DNA of 64,000 bases from NCBI GenBank assembly GCA_949987705.1, contig OX465281.1, forward strand, positions 240,519,143 through 240,583,142, read 5' to 3'. Positions 19,760-31,079 of this stretch are shown here, one piece after another. This stretch comes from Thereva unica (taxonomy: Eukaryota; Arthropoda; Insecta; Diptera; Therevidae). Numbering within the stretch: the stretch's first letter is position 1; each line of letters begins with the position of its first letter. The translations under genes and the position numbers were made by a program. The notes under the pieces are model-generated. The model did no database searches and was not told where the DNA came from. It worked only from the letters and a program-made list of their open reading frames with translations.

Positions 19760-22700
19760 CGAACGGCTAACAAAGACCTCGGAAAGTGCTGGCACCCGAT
19801 TTGTCACTTCTGTCAAGATTCGAGAAAAGTCACTGCAGACGAACACCTAGCAGACCTGTTAGCAAGTCCTAATCCCAGCTCCCCGCGGTGCCCTCTGGGG
19901 TACTTCTTCGGAAGGAGCTAACGGGAGACGGGCGAATGGCGAGCTCTCTGCGCCACAAAACAGAGTTTTAAGTCGGTTGGGCTGAGGGTTAGCAACCCGC
20001 TCCCATAAAAAACACCATTGCTACGAATTGGCAAACAATGCCTCGGAACCGGACGGACAACACGACGACGACCTTTGCTTTTCGAACAAGGACACGAATC
20101 GGATCATGGAATGTGAGAACACTGCTGGCTGAGGGACGGCTGGATGAAGTCCTCAACGAGATGAATCGATATAAAATCAAGATCATGGGACTTAGCGAGA
20201 CCAGATGGCCCGATGCGGGGGAACATATCTGCCCAAACGGTGAGTCCTTCTTATATTCTGGTAGAAACGAAACTGAAAGCCGTAGGAGTGGTGTTGGCGT
20301 AATACTCACCAAAGAAGCCAGGTCCAGCCTCATTAGCTGGTCACCGGTTTCTGAGAGGATTATTACCGTGCGCCTGCGTACCAGACTAAGAAGTACTACG
20401 GTAGTCCAATGCTATGCTCCAACTGAAGCCGCAGAAGATGACATCAAGGACGAGTTCTATATGCGACTGAATGAGGTTTTTCGCTCTATTCCAAGGGGAG
20501 ACATCATCATTGGGTGACTTAAACGCTCAGATCGGCCGTGACAACACCGGCCTTGAACACACAATTGGAAACCAAGGCCTAAGCCAAGTTACCAATAACA
20601 ATGGTGAGCTTTTCGTTGACTTTTGTAGTTCCCACCAACTCATGGTAGGTGGAACTTACTTTTGTCACAAGAAGATACACAAAGAGACCTGGGTATCGCC
20701 CGATGGTAGAACGAGAAATCAAATAGATCACGTGGCCATTAGCCGCAGATGGAGAACTATTCTTGAGGATGTCAAGAGTTTCAGGGGAGCGGATACTGGA
20801 AGCGACCACCATTTGGTTGTAGCAACTATTCGCCTTAAAATCGCCGCAATCAGAAACGTGCAACATGATGCTATAACCCGTAGACGGTTTAACGTAGACC
20901 TTCTGCGGGAGAGCGTTAAAAAGCGGGAATTCGCTGGAAACTTTTTAGAATTATTAAACCAGCAAACCGTTTCTGACGACACAAATATTGAGGAATTGTG
21001 GAGTACGACAAAGGGCGCGATATTGACGGCTGCGGAAACAAGCATCGGTTATGTCCAAAGAAACCAGCAACACTGGATCTCGGACACAACCTGGCAAAAA
21101 ATAGAACGCAGAAGGGCCCTCAAAAATAGCGTAAACTCCACAAACGACCCGGAAAGACGTCACCAATTAGAACGGGAATACTCCCAATTACACCGGGAGG
21201 TTAAGAGAAGTGTCCGGCGTGATAAAAGGCAGCAGATAAACGAGCTCGCAGAAAAAGCGGAAAACGCGGCAAACACAGGCAACAGTAAGGTGCTGTACCA
21301 AATCACTAAACAGCTCTCGGGAAAGCACTCTACTAAAAAGCATGCCGTTAAGAGTGCGGATGGAAGGCTGCTGTGCAGCGACGAAGAGCAACTCCAAAGA
21401 TGGAGAGATTACTTCTTCGCCGCCCTGAATGGTACACTTACACAGGAACCTCAGGAAAACAGCAACAATGCACAGCCAATAAGAATCACCACCCGGGCCC
21501 CATCCAAGACGGAAATAGTAACCGCAATTCATGCGATGGCCAATGGTAAAGCAGCTGGGAAAGATGGCATCCCGCCAGAATTGTTGAAAGCCGACTCAAG
21601 CCTCATAGCAGATGCGCTTCAGCCAATCCTAGAAATAGCATGGAACACCTGTACCTTTCCGGAGGATTGGACGGAAGGTATCATAGTCAAAATACCAAAA
21701 AAGGGGGACCTAACAATATGCGACAACTGGAGAGGCATCTGTTTACTATCTACAGTGGGCAAAATTTTGTCCCATATATTACTATCTAGGATAAGTGAGG
21801 CAGTTGACCGAACGCTTAGGAGGCAGCAGGCCGGATTCAGGAAGGGCCGCTCCTGTATTGATCATATTAACACCTTGAGAATAATAGTGGAGCAGTCTAC
21901 TGAATTCCGATCCCCCCTTTACCTTGCTTTCGTAGATTATGAGAAAGCGTTCGACTCGGTCAATAGGAGCTTTATATGGCAGGCACTACGGCGACGTGGA
22001 TTGCCTGATAAAATAATAGAATTGATAAAAGCCCTATTCAATTCCAAATGCAGAGTTCTCCATAATGGAAAATTATCCGACAGCTTTGAGGTGAGCTCAG
22101 GAGTACGACAAGGATGCCTACTTTCGCCTTTACTATTTCCTATAGTAATAAATGACATCCTTGTCGGCGCTCTAGATAATCGAACAGGCGGCATACAATG
22201 GGGTTTGGTAGACCGCCTTAAGGACCTCGACTACGCCGATGATATCTGTTTGCTGGCCCACAGACACCAGGACCTCAAAAACATGTTGAACAATTTGGCA
22301 ACAGAAAGTAGTCCAGCAGGCTTAAGGCTAAATCCGACTAAAACTAAAGAAATGCGGATAAATGCAAACACCATTGAACGGACAGCGCTGAATAACCGTG
22401 ACGTGGAACTCGTTAATAAATTCTGCTACCTCGGTAGTGTTATTACCGAAAATGGTGGGGCAGAAGAAGACGTAAGTTCCAGAATAAACAAAGCCGCGAG
22501 GCGCATATGCATGCCTGTCCCGCATATGGAGATCAACGGAGATCTCAACTAACACCAAATTGCGGCTGTTCAACTCCAACGTTAAGGCAGTTCTTTTGTA
22601 CGGTTGCGAAACATGGAAAGTCACCCAATTCATCACAGGGCGCCTACAAGTCTTCATCAACAGATGCCTTCGTCGTATCCTAAAAATCCGCTGGCAAGAT

Positions 22701-23020
22701 AGAATTTCAAACGAAGAACTTTGGCGCCGTGCCGGCCAAGAAAGGATAGACGACCAAATCAGGCGAAGGAAATGGAATTGGGTTGGCCACACCTTGCGAC
22801 GCGAAAACGAAAACCTAGCCAAACAGGCCCTTGACTGGAATCCGCAAGGTTCCCGTCGAGTAGGAAGACCTAGAACAACGTGGAGGAGAACCCTACTAGA
22901 AGAAGCCGCAACAACTGGGAGATCCTGGTCGGAGCTGAGAGCTGTCGCGCAAAACAGAGTCCGCTGGAGGGCAACTGTTTCCGCCCTATGTCCCATGAGG
23001 GATTAAAGGAGTTTAAAGAA
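19760..23020 (+). mobile_element. LINE-C: near full-length endonuclease/reverse-transcriptase element with frameshifts
   Basis: A GC-richer 5' leader (about 19760-20037) precedes the endonuclease frame 20038-20517: RIGSWNVRTL at about residue 20, KIMGLSETRW, then VQCYAPTEAAEDD, ending at RGDIIIG just before a stop. The next frame (20471-22552) resumes directly with GDLNAQIGRDNTG and TGSDHHLVVA, so one frame change near 20514 splits the endonuclease. It continues through NGKAAGKDGIPPELLK, WTEGIIVKIPKKGDL, QAGFRKGRSCIDHI, FVDYEKAFDSVNR, VRQGCLLSPLLF and the catalytic DYADDICLL (YADD at 22232-22243). A second break near 22520 separates it from 22560-23006 (LLYGCETWKVT, RWKWNWVGHTLRR-like, GRPRTTWRRTL). 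The 3' end is a short (AAG)n tract near 23010. All catalytic motifs survive; only the breaks make it dead. Clade: RTE or R4/Dong-like, unresolved. Confidence 0.9.
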
Positions 23021-24057
23021 GAAGAAGAATCCTCACATCTTTATATATTTAATACAACAATAAACAAGAAATGTGAAAGCAGAAATGTTATCTTAGTTGG
23101 AGATGTGGAAAGGTAGCTGGACGCCTTAAACCCAAGGCTAACGAGATCGGCTGGATAGATGAACTCTTTTATTCTTTTGGTATTATATTAATCGTTATTT
23201 CCTATATTCAGGGGTTTAGAAAAACGTTCAGCTTAGGTGCTCTAAGTACTCTTTTTTAAGTAATGGTATACGCTATGTTGGCATGCTTTTACGAGAACTA
23301 TTTGAGTCTCCGTTACTTGGGTCCAGGTCTATCGGGGCTTAAAAGGCAGTGCTCTGACACTGTATACATTGGTCCGGAACTCGATACGACAGGTCTCTGA
23401 AAACCGGAAGTCCATAGCGATTTCGGGCAGTAGAAGGTATGTTAAACTGGTTGACTTGGTTATTGTACACATTGCGCCCTAAATTATCCTCTACGGGACA
23501 TCGGAATGTCGGAAGACCTCACCTTAACTCGAAAGGGATGAGTCTGCCGTTTTATGTTCTCTGTAATGGTTTCGCGACAACAAGTAGGGCCTCTTTGTTT
23601 AACACGATCTGTCGCGCTCAGAAGTCTAAGGTAAAAATCTCTAACCACACGGCTGAGCCTCTTGGCCGCGGTACTTTTGAACGCGATACCTTATTAAAAG
23701 AATGAAAGAAAAGAAATTGAAAAACTGTTAACATATGGCGGTTGTAACAACAATGTAATCGATAGTGGCAGCACTGCTGCGTTTTGAAGTCAAGTCTAGT
23801 CTTTTGAGTGTTATTCGATATAAAAGAAGAAGAAGAAACACGATGTAATTGTGTAATTAAAAACGAGAATAAAGTCTTTAGTTTTCCTATTTTTTAATTC
23901 ATCTTGGTTTCTTTTCATAACATCAAAAACTCACTTTAGCACTGCTTTCCAACCTCGTTCAAGTTATCGGTTCTTTAGTTCAGCTATTAGCAGATCCTGA
24001 CTCTTCTACTCTTTAGGAAAAAACGAGAAAACAAGAAAAAAACCTTAGAATACAAAA
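23021..24057. other. Non-coding spacer
   Basis: No gene or transposon protein is recognised. The 88-codon open frame at 23439-23705 has no domain or splice support. Confidence 0.4.
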
Positions 24058-24755
24058 CTACAGGAAGGGCCTTCGCCGAATTAAAGCGTAGTGAAATTCG
24101 TTTTGTATGAGTGCCCACGCTTTGGTAGTTGTTTGTACACTACAAGCGTAAAAACCGAGTGGAATAGAGGAGGGGCAAGAGCGAGTTCAAATGATGAGTT
24201 ATCTAAAATAAAATCTTGCCCCCAGAAATGAACTTTTTACACGGCGTCACTCCGAAATCGAGTCAGCTGATCCCCCTGAATTTTGCGTTGGGTTAGTTAA
24301 TGTAAACAAAGAATTTCAAGCAAATAAAATTTACATTTTTTGGGCTATTTATCACAGTGATTCACATATTTATTAATGTAAATATCTAACATATGTGTTT
24401 AGGAACTATTTTATTTAGCACATTCACCTAAAGAACGATTTTTCTCGCGCAAATTTCGATTTATTCCTACATTCACAAACTGCACACTTCATTGTTCTTT
24501 TTTTCACAGAAAACACTCGCTAGAACTTTAATTACACTTTAAACTATTCTTTATACTTTCTTTCTTTGTTTAAGTTAGTTTTGATAATATGATTACGGAT
24601 AACTTTATAAAAAAAACTAGTTTTAAAAAAGTATTCTACCGAACGCGGGAACACAAGCAGCTAACTAACCCAATTTGACAGTTGACTAACCCCCAGATTT
24701 CACTACGCTCACATACAGGGATTATACACACGAGGGCCTTTCCTGTAGTGCTCTA
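24058..24755. repeat. About 0.7-kb inverted-repeat element upstream of IF1-4
   Basis: The left end reads ACTACAGGAAGGGCCTTCG and, slightly inside, GCGTAGTGAAATT. The right end on the opposite strand reads ACTACAGGAAAGGCCCTCG with GAGCGTAGTGAAATC inside. TTGGGTTAGTTAA (left half) and TTAACTAACC-type sequence (right half) also pair. No matching target duplication was found, so the exact borders are uncertain. Confidence 0.55.
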
Positions 24756-24777
24756 TTCCAAGAAAAAAACAATCCTA

Positions 24778-25108
24778 GACCGGTTCTACACGTTCAACTT
24801 TGCATTCCACTTTTTGACGTTCAACTTTTTTTTCTCTTTCACTCCAATGCAAAGTTTGAAACAGATTAGAGTTGAAAGGAATATGGAAAGCAGCTCAGAA
24901 TGGAATGGAAATTTGCGTTCAACTTTTGTGTTTACGTTCAACATTTTTATGAGTGTGCGTACATATATGTATGAATATGAGTGTACACGGATAGCAAAGA
25001 CAGCCGAGATTTTCGATTTGCTTCTTGAATAGTTGAAAATGTGTAGACGCGAGCGAAAGAATTGAACGTCAAAAAGTGGAATGCAAAGTTGAATGTGTAG
25101 AACCGGTC
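24778..25108. repeat. 331-bp MITE with 3-bp CTA target duplication
   Basis: Nearly perfect terminal repeats of about 48 bases, GACCGGTTCTACACGTTCAA on the left versus GACCGGTTCTACACATTCAA on the opposite strand at the right. Both continue CTTTGCATTCCACTTTTTGA. CTA flanks both sides (24775-24777, 25109-25111). A 3-bp duplication is typical of PIF/Harbinger-mobilised elements (inference). Confidence 0.75.
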
Positions 25109-25109
25109 C

Positions 25110-25368
25110 TATCCCACAAGGACAAGGAAACATACAATCATGAATGCTGGAAACCTTCCGAGGAAGCATTCTCGAGTTTGGAAGCATTCTCTTCCGTGCT
25201 CTAGTTCATATTCTTTTTATCCATCCATGTCATTGGATGGAAGACTAAGAATGAAGCTTTTGCGGAAATAAAATTCAAAAAAATTCTCTATACCTTCTCT
25301 GGGCAACGAACAGGAAGGCTTCCTTATTCCTACCAATAGGAAGCATTCTCAATTTTCCTTGTGGGATA
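25110..25368. repeat. TA-flanked MITE adjoining the previous element
   Basis: TA at 25110-25111 and 25367-25368 bracket TCCCACAAGGA on the left and its exact inverse TCCTTGTGGGA on the right. Subterminal GGAAGCATTCTC motifs recur inside. No coding capacity. Its left TA is shared with the CTA flank of the 24778-25108 element. Confidence 0.65.
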
Positions 25369-25649
25369 AGCTGATTTTCCGAAACCAGACATCAGGCAGT
25401 ACTATTTAAATCAATTCGATGATTTCTATCCAAGCCAACTCTAATCTTTTATCAAAGTTCCAAACCACTTTTTCGTAATGTATTATGTAACAACGACTAT
25501 CTCGAAATGTCATCTGCAGTTTCGACAAGTAGTCGGCATATCTACTCAGGTTAAAGTTTCTTGTCGAGTGAAAAACATATTCGCAAAGTGTTTACCTAAA
25601 ACGATTTATTTTTAGAATTTATTTTGCATAAATATATTTATATCGAACA

Positions 25650-26395
25650 ATGTTTTCCGTTAAAAAAACTCTACGTTTGTATCCGAATTGCGTTGGGTAA
25701 GTAAATAATAAAAAATAAACTTGTGACATAAGAACGTCCATGATTCTTATGCCTCAAAGAATAGCTTAGTCTTAAAATAACAAATAAATTACTCTCTAGA
25801 TAACATTTTCATAATTTTCCTTGCATTAGTCGCAATTACCGGCGAAAATGATGATTGTAATAATATTTATTTTTATTATGAAGTCTTTGTGCAACAAGTC
25901 ATACGTTTATAATTATGATCACTTAACAGTATTTATCCATGACTACATGAAGTCATCAGTGTTAAAATAAGAATAAAATACATTATTTACTAATGCGACT
26001 CAAAATGATTACGTAAAATTAATTGATTATTTTTGTCCTCCCTCGAAACAGACTTACTAGAATGTATAGTCCAACGGGAAGCGGTATCCAAGGAGATGCC
26101 GGCAGCGGTGCTGGTAAAGGCGGCGGTGGCGGTGGAGCTATTCGTGAAGGCGGTGGATCATTTGCTAAAATGCAGATAGCACATGAGGAAGAATATTTCT
26201 ACAGGAAGGTATCTATTTCTCAAATAATAATTAAAAAACGACAAACAAATTTGATTTTAAATTTAGCAAAGAGAACAGCTGGAAAAGTTGAAGGAGGATA
26301 AAATTCAGCAGGAGCATTTCCATGAGGAGGCTATCAAGGATCTCCAGCAGCAAATTAAGCGCCATTCGGATTACCTCAAGACTTTGAAGAAGTAA
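25650..26395 (+). CDS. ATPIF1: IF1-4: canonical mitochondrial ATPase inhibitor IF1
   Basis: Three exons (25650-25696, 26052-26208, 26267-26395) with introns of 355 and 58 bases give 110 aa, the normal length for IF1. Residues 1-16 ([16 protein letters not shown]) form a presequence for import into the mitochondrial matrix. The Gly-rich arm is [17 protein letters not shown]. The inhibitory helix is [19 protein letters not shown] with [12 protein letters not shown] after the intron. The C-terminal [20 protein letters not shown] and LKTLKK form a heptad coiled coil with His residues, the part that makes canonical IF1 dimerise and respond to pH. Established role: under de-energised, acidic conditions IF1 inserts between alpha and beta subunits of F1 and stops wasteful ATP hydrolysis. 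Of the four paralogues this is the only one with every canonical segment, so it is the likely housekeeping copy. AATAAA lies at 26635-26640. Confidence 0.92.
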
Positions 26396-26634
26396 ATGAA
26401 GCTTCCTTTCTCAAACTCTGGAGTGGTCACTAATTTTATGAAAGTACTTTTTAACTATTAAACGTAATGCGATAATTGATGGCATTATTTGGACAGTTTT
26501 GGCGGCTGTCCTTTTGTTATTCAGAAAGCATTTTTAAGCGCATTCCAGGGAGAAATGAAAGCTTTTTTTTTTAATTAAAGGATTTATTTTTTGCTAATTT
26601 TTAATTTTGCATTTTGTAACCGCTGAAATACTTA

Positions 26635-26640
26635 AATAAA
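26635..26640 (+). promoter_or_regulatory. Poly(A) signal AATAAA of IF1-4
   Basis: Canonical hexamer 240 bases after the IF1-4 stop codon. Confidence 0.65.
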
Positions 26641-28257
26641 ACTTGATAGAAGTATTTTTGGTATTCATTTGTCTTAACTCATAAAGCAATAGGTATACGT
26701 AAACTGTTTCAAGCGATTTAAACCTATTTCGCACTAGTCCCGATTCTAAAGAACTAAGAAACCTCAAAGTGAAAATATATAAAACGTCAATTCGCCTTAA
26801 TTAACACTACTACCGATCTGAGGGGCTTGGACACTGATCAAATGGAATACATTGATTATAGAGTAAGTAGATATGGACAAACATCTTTCAGGTTAGTTTG
26901 TTAGATGGCGATAGTTACACTGATTTGAGTTTTAGGGCTGCGAATTTCTGTTGTAAACTTCTAAAATTAATGGGAATGGGTTTTCAACATTAGTTTAATA
27001 ATATTATTTCTTTATTAGTGCATAAAAATCATGAAATAGACAATTTTTTTAATTTTGTTACTTTTTAGTAAAACAAAAAAAGGGGGTTTGCGCCGGAATT
27101 TAAGAAAGCATGTTAAAGCCCTTGACGCATGTTGGAAGACAGCCAAAAGTTTCGGATCTAAAAATAGATTCCTGTGCGGGTATTCCATTTGTTTTATTTT
27201 GGAAGGGGGTGGGTGGACTAAAATTGATGACTCTTTGGCCGGTGAATTTATCAATGAAGAAATTAATGAATGGATGCGAACGTAATCGGTGTTTTTTTTT
27301 CTTTCTGAGAAAAACGAAATAGGTTTTTTTTTTACAAAAATTCTAGTTTTTATGTATTGATTCGATTATTGCTTATAGAGAAAATTTAAGTCATTAGTTT
27401 GGTTTAACTATTTCAAAATATAAATTTAAATATATTTATTTACAATAATATAAAACAATAAAAAAATCTGAATTTTCGTTTAAAGCTCTAACTTCATATT
27501 TCTAAAAGGAGGTAGTCGAATCAATGAAAGAAGAACAGTTCCGATTTGGAAAGATTTTTTTTAAATGTTTGTATTAAGGGTAATTGTTTGTTTTATCAGT
27601 CCCCATCGTCCTCCGCTCTGGGAGCAACAACAAAAGGGTAGAGCCCCACTCCAAGAATGTGGTAAAGGTTGGGGCGGGAGAGTGTTTGGGGCTTATATTC
27701 CCGAGTCAAAGTTGTTGCTGAAATAACTGCCTATTAAACTCCTATATTTAATAAAATTACTGGGAAAAAGTAATTTTTACAAATTATCAAATCTGAATAA
27801 CTTTTTAAAGGGAGACCAACGGCTAATTCCAAAGGAAATGCGTTCAGGTCAACCTCCCTTACAACCCCTACCCCCTGCGGAGGTGGGGTGATTTAGTAAA
27901 TAACTACCCAAAATTCTAAGAATTTTGGTATATTATGCTCATGTACATACCCACACCACCACCCCTTCATAAAACCCTCTCGCTTCCTTCTGATAGCATC
28001 AAATTTTAAAAGTTAATGAAAATAATGCAATTGGAAGTAAAAACACTTAAAATTAGTAAAAGCAAACCAATCTGGAATCCTTATTGAAACTGGAAGCCTG
28101 GCATAAAACCCCATAATTAGTGACCTGGTTGAGGGATTACAAAACTTTACTCGTTTTGTGATGAAAAAAATATTGCAAACAAGTTGGAGTTTTTGATGTT
28201 CTTGAGGGTTGCAACAACAGCCATTATTAAAGAAGAAAGTTCTAGATGTAGACATAT
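26641..28257. other. Spacer with one unrecognised open frame (about 27055-27285, +)
   Basis: A frame following a TTTTTAG acceptor-like site (ending about 27069) reads KKGGLRRNLRKHVKALDACW, then KTAKSFGSKNRFLCGYSICF, ILEGGGWTKIDDSLAGEFIN and EEINEWMRT. Its composition is protein-like and it ends at a proper stop, so it could be a terminal exon or a transposon remnant. I do not recognise it. The rest is AT-rich, with a GC-richer, feature-poor patch at 27.6-27.7 kb. Confidence 0.3.
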
Positions 28258-28570
28258 TAGAGGTACTCATGATTTGTGTTATTTGTGTTATTCGTGTTAA
28301 ATCGAGAAAAAAGTTTAACAAATCGAGAAAATTTCCTTAGTAAATGACATTTGTTTCGATTTTAACAAATAACATCTGAAAAGGCGTGTTAATTCAACAA
28401 CTCGATATCGAGATCGAAATAATCATATGGCAGAGTGGCAGATGTGAAATTCGATTATTCGAAATACCACTTTAACATGGAAATTGAAAGGGGTCGCTCA
28501 CGATCTCGTCTATTTCGAAGATAACATTTTACGATTTCTCGACGTTTAACACAGATCATGAATACCCCTA
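28258..28570. repeat. TA-flanked MITE, about 310 bp
   Basis: TA at 28258-28259 and 28569-28570 flank GAGGTACTCATGATTTGTGT on the left and GGGGTATTCATGATCTGTGT on the opposite strand at the right. Both lead into TTAA..CGAGAAA. No coding capacity. Confidence 0.7.
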
Positions 28571-28680
28571 TTGTGTAGCTATAAGCATGCTTGGGACGAC
28601 CAGCTTTAAAGAGAAAGTATGGTGTTAGTACTAGAAAGTACAGACGAAGAAAAATCTAGAATAGAAAACTCTAGTATGTA

Positions 28681-28863
28681 TAAAGGCTCAAACAGAACCA
28701 ATCCGTTCCGTCCGTTTTTAAAACTTGGAAATTTGACATTTCCATAAACTTTCCATGAGACGAACGGAGCGGTAGCCACAATCAAGCGGACGGAATGTCA
28801 AAAAGAACAAAGGAAAAACGTGCGGAGCGGGCGGAACGGATTGGTTGTGTTTGAGCCTTAAAT
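28681..28863. repeat. Short MITE, about 180 bp
   Basis: Terminal inverted repeats AAGGCTCAAACAGAACCAAT (left) and AAGGCTCAAACACAACCAAT (right, opposite strand) both continue CCGTTCCG. No coding capacity. Confidence 0.7.
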
Positions 28864-29268
28864 TAGCAGAACATTGAAAGACTTTCATGGTATTCAATAT
28901 CACCGCCTCTGGAAATGTACGCATAAACATTCCGTCGACATTGTCCATTCCGTCGGCTGTTTCATTCAAACATCAAAGTAAGACGGACAAAAGCCTCTTC
29001 CCGCCATTTAACACCAAATCTACAATATCTATTTTTAGTATTTTCTTTGGGTTACAGGTAAAATTTTTTTTAAATGCTTATCATTTTATTAAAATTTGTT
29101 ACTTTGAAAATTACTGAGTTGATTGAGTGGATAGAAAAGCCGCCCCTCTTTTAAACTACATAATGTATATGTTTGCAGAAACTTGAGAGTAGAGTTATAC
29201 GCGCAACGGAAAAGGTGGAGCATTCGACGCCTTCTGTAAAACTGTAAAATTAATTTACATCTCGTGGT

Positions 29269-29540
29269 TTGATGGCTCTGTTTCTGGCCGTTCTGGCCTC
29301 ACTGAGACTAGCCGGCCACGTGATCAGGATGGAGGAAAATCGTATTCCAAAACGGCTTATGGCATCGGAAATTTCGGGAAGTAGGCCAGTAGGTAGACCC
29401 AGGAGGAGATGGATAGACTCTGTGACGGCTGACGCAGAGTCAATGCTCAACATCCGGAACTGGAGACATGCTGCAAGGGACCGTCAAACTTGGAGAAATG
29501 CCCTAGAGGAGGCCAAGGCTCGGCTGTAGCGCCATTGGAT
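29269..29540 (+). mobile_element. LINE 3' fragment (LINE-B-like C-terminus)
   Basis: An 86-codon frame reads LAGHVIRMEENRIPKRLM, then GRPRRRWIDSVTADAE and WRNALEEAKARL, matching the C-terminal part of LINE-B at 4.8-5.0 kb and the piece at 8.54-8.62 kb. It is severely 5' truncated and contains no catalytic domain. Confidence 0.8.
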
Positions 29541-29544
29541 GGAT

Positions 29545-29690
29545 GGTTCCCCAAGGGTCGATTCTCTCACCTGATCTGTTTCTAATATTCATTAATGATC
29601 TGTTCTCAATCCTCTCCAACCCACGTCACAAGTTTTGCCGATGACACTCTGCGTTACTCCTGCGCCTTCGTCAATATAAGACAAGCACGA
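29545..29690 (+). mobile_element. LINE-A fragment, polymerase boxes
   Basis: In broken frames: a PKG/PQG-SILSPDLFLIFINDL box and, 40 bases on, FADDTLRYSCAF, the catalytic palm motif of jockey-like LINE-A. About 140 bases survive between unrelated sequences. Confidence 0.65.
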
Positions 29691-29752
29691 GCGTGAGCTT
29701 TTATCCCTATAAAAACTTGTACCATCCTTCCATTTATCTCAGTGAGCAGAAG

Positions 29753-29897
29753 CAATCCACCAAGGCAAACGAACATTTGCTCGCGGGCCAAATGGCGTCA
29801 CCAATAAAGTGCATATCGCAGCTGTGCATATCCGAAACATCATGTTTTTAGGACATTATGACGTCAGAAGCCTGCGAGCAAATGCCTTGGGGGATTG
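29753..29897. repeat. 145-bp inverted-repeat element
   Basis: Left arm begins CAATCCACCAAGGC and has CATTTGCTCG. The right arm on the other strand begins CAATCCCCCAAGGC and has CATTTGCTCG. The pairing of these arms defines a short MITE. Confidence 0.65.
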
Positions 29898-29904
29898 TTA
29901 CCTT

Positions 29905-30041
29905 TGAGGGCTAAATACACGAGCGCTATATTCGACGGCGCTACGCCAAAACAACAAAAATATAAGTGCCTACAGATTGTTGTTGTTTTGGCGTGGCGTG
30001 GTCGCATGGAGCGCTCGAACATTGGGCCCTTTAGACGTATT
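29905..30041. repeat. 137-bp palindromic element flanked by TTACCTT
   Basis: GAGCGCTATATTCGACG and GCTACGCCAAAACAACAA (left) pair with TTGTTGTTTTGGCGTGGC and GGAGCGCTC (right). The heptamer TTACCTT occurs just outside on both sides (29898-29904 and 30042-30048), a plausible target duplication, though the outermost bases do not pair perfectly. Confidence 0.55.
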
Positions 30042-30052
30042 TTACCTTCAGG

Positions 30053-30223
30053 GGCCCTATTCTCTATTACAATATTGTTAAATCCGATCCGAAAACAAAA
30101 CAGTAAAAATTTGCCAATTTTATTAAATTTTTATATTAATGAATGCCAATATTGTAATAAAAGAATACTGTTTCGGCTAATTTCGTTAAAAATATGACAA
30201 TATTGTAATAGAGAATAAGGCCC
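30053..30223. repeat. 171-bp MITE
   Basis: The left arm GGCCCTATTCTCTATTACAA and right arm (opposite strand) GGGCCTTATTCTCTATTACA both continue to ATATTG. The interior is AT-rich with further self-complementarity. No coding capacity. Confidence 0.7.
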
Positions 30224-30224
30224 G

Positions 30225-30760
30225 AGATATGTGATGGAGTAATCACATTCCAAATCGCCAAACAAGCTAATCAATGCTTGAGATTCCTCAAGAGATGCAA
30301 ATCCCTCCTTCAGCCAGCTGCAATCTGCAAGTCCTACATTCCGCCTTGAATATAACTCGTACATCTGGGCGGGCACCCCAAAAACAAGCTTGGCTAGGCT
30401 AAGGTGCAAAACGAAGAAGGTGCATTGGCGATAGCACACTTCTGCTCCTCTATAAACCCTTCAATCCACGGTAGGAATGTAGCAGCCCACTTTTATCGCT
30501 TTTACCTACACGCACCTTTTTTCCCAAAACTAGCCAACTCGGCCATTCCCGGCCCACTACGTACCTCCCCCTCGTTAATAAATAGAACACACAGTCGGTG
30601 TTGTTGAGCCCAAATCATCAAACCAACAAACGCAAAGTTCATCGACATCTATTCACGCACCATCCAGACTAACCTAAACTTACTAGGAGACATTGCATCT
30701 TGACTTGAAGGACATAACGTGCTAACGGTAAAAAGGGTTGGACTTGACCATGCCACATAA
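30225..30760 (+). mobile_element. LINE-A 3' fragment
   Basis: Broken frames contain RLEYNSYIWAGTP-like sequence and the same 3' UTR as the copy at 582-1140, with internal deletions. It begins directly after the preceding MITE. Confidence 0.7.
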
Positions 30761-31079
30761 ATAAAATCAAAAATAAAAATTATTTTATTTCTCTTAATAG
30801 TAATACAATTATCCGTAAAAATTTCAAAATTCTACGAAATAAATTACCTAAGAAAAAAATCTAAAAATTTGTCATTCAAAATTCGTTAAAAAAAATGAAA
30901 TAATCCCTGAAAAACCATTTCAATTTTTTTAACATAATAAAAAACGATGAGGAAATGTTGGGCATCACGTTGTCTACGGACACGGGACCATTCAAAGTAC
31001 AAAACGGGCAGATGTCGAATATAATGCCGGCACAGAAACCCAAGAAGGATTGACTGTAAGAGGTTCGATCAGGCCCCAA

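Noticed and set aside
20579..21045. Minus-strand frames of 95-105 codons under LINE-C
   Set aside because: Antisense shadows of the endonuclease coding sequence with no motifs.
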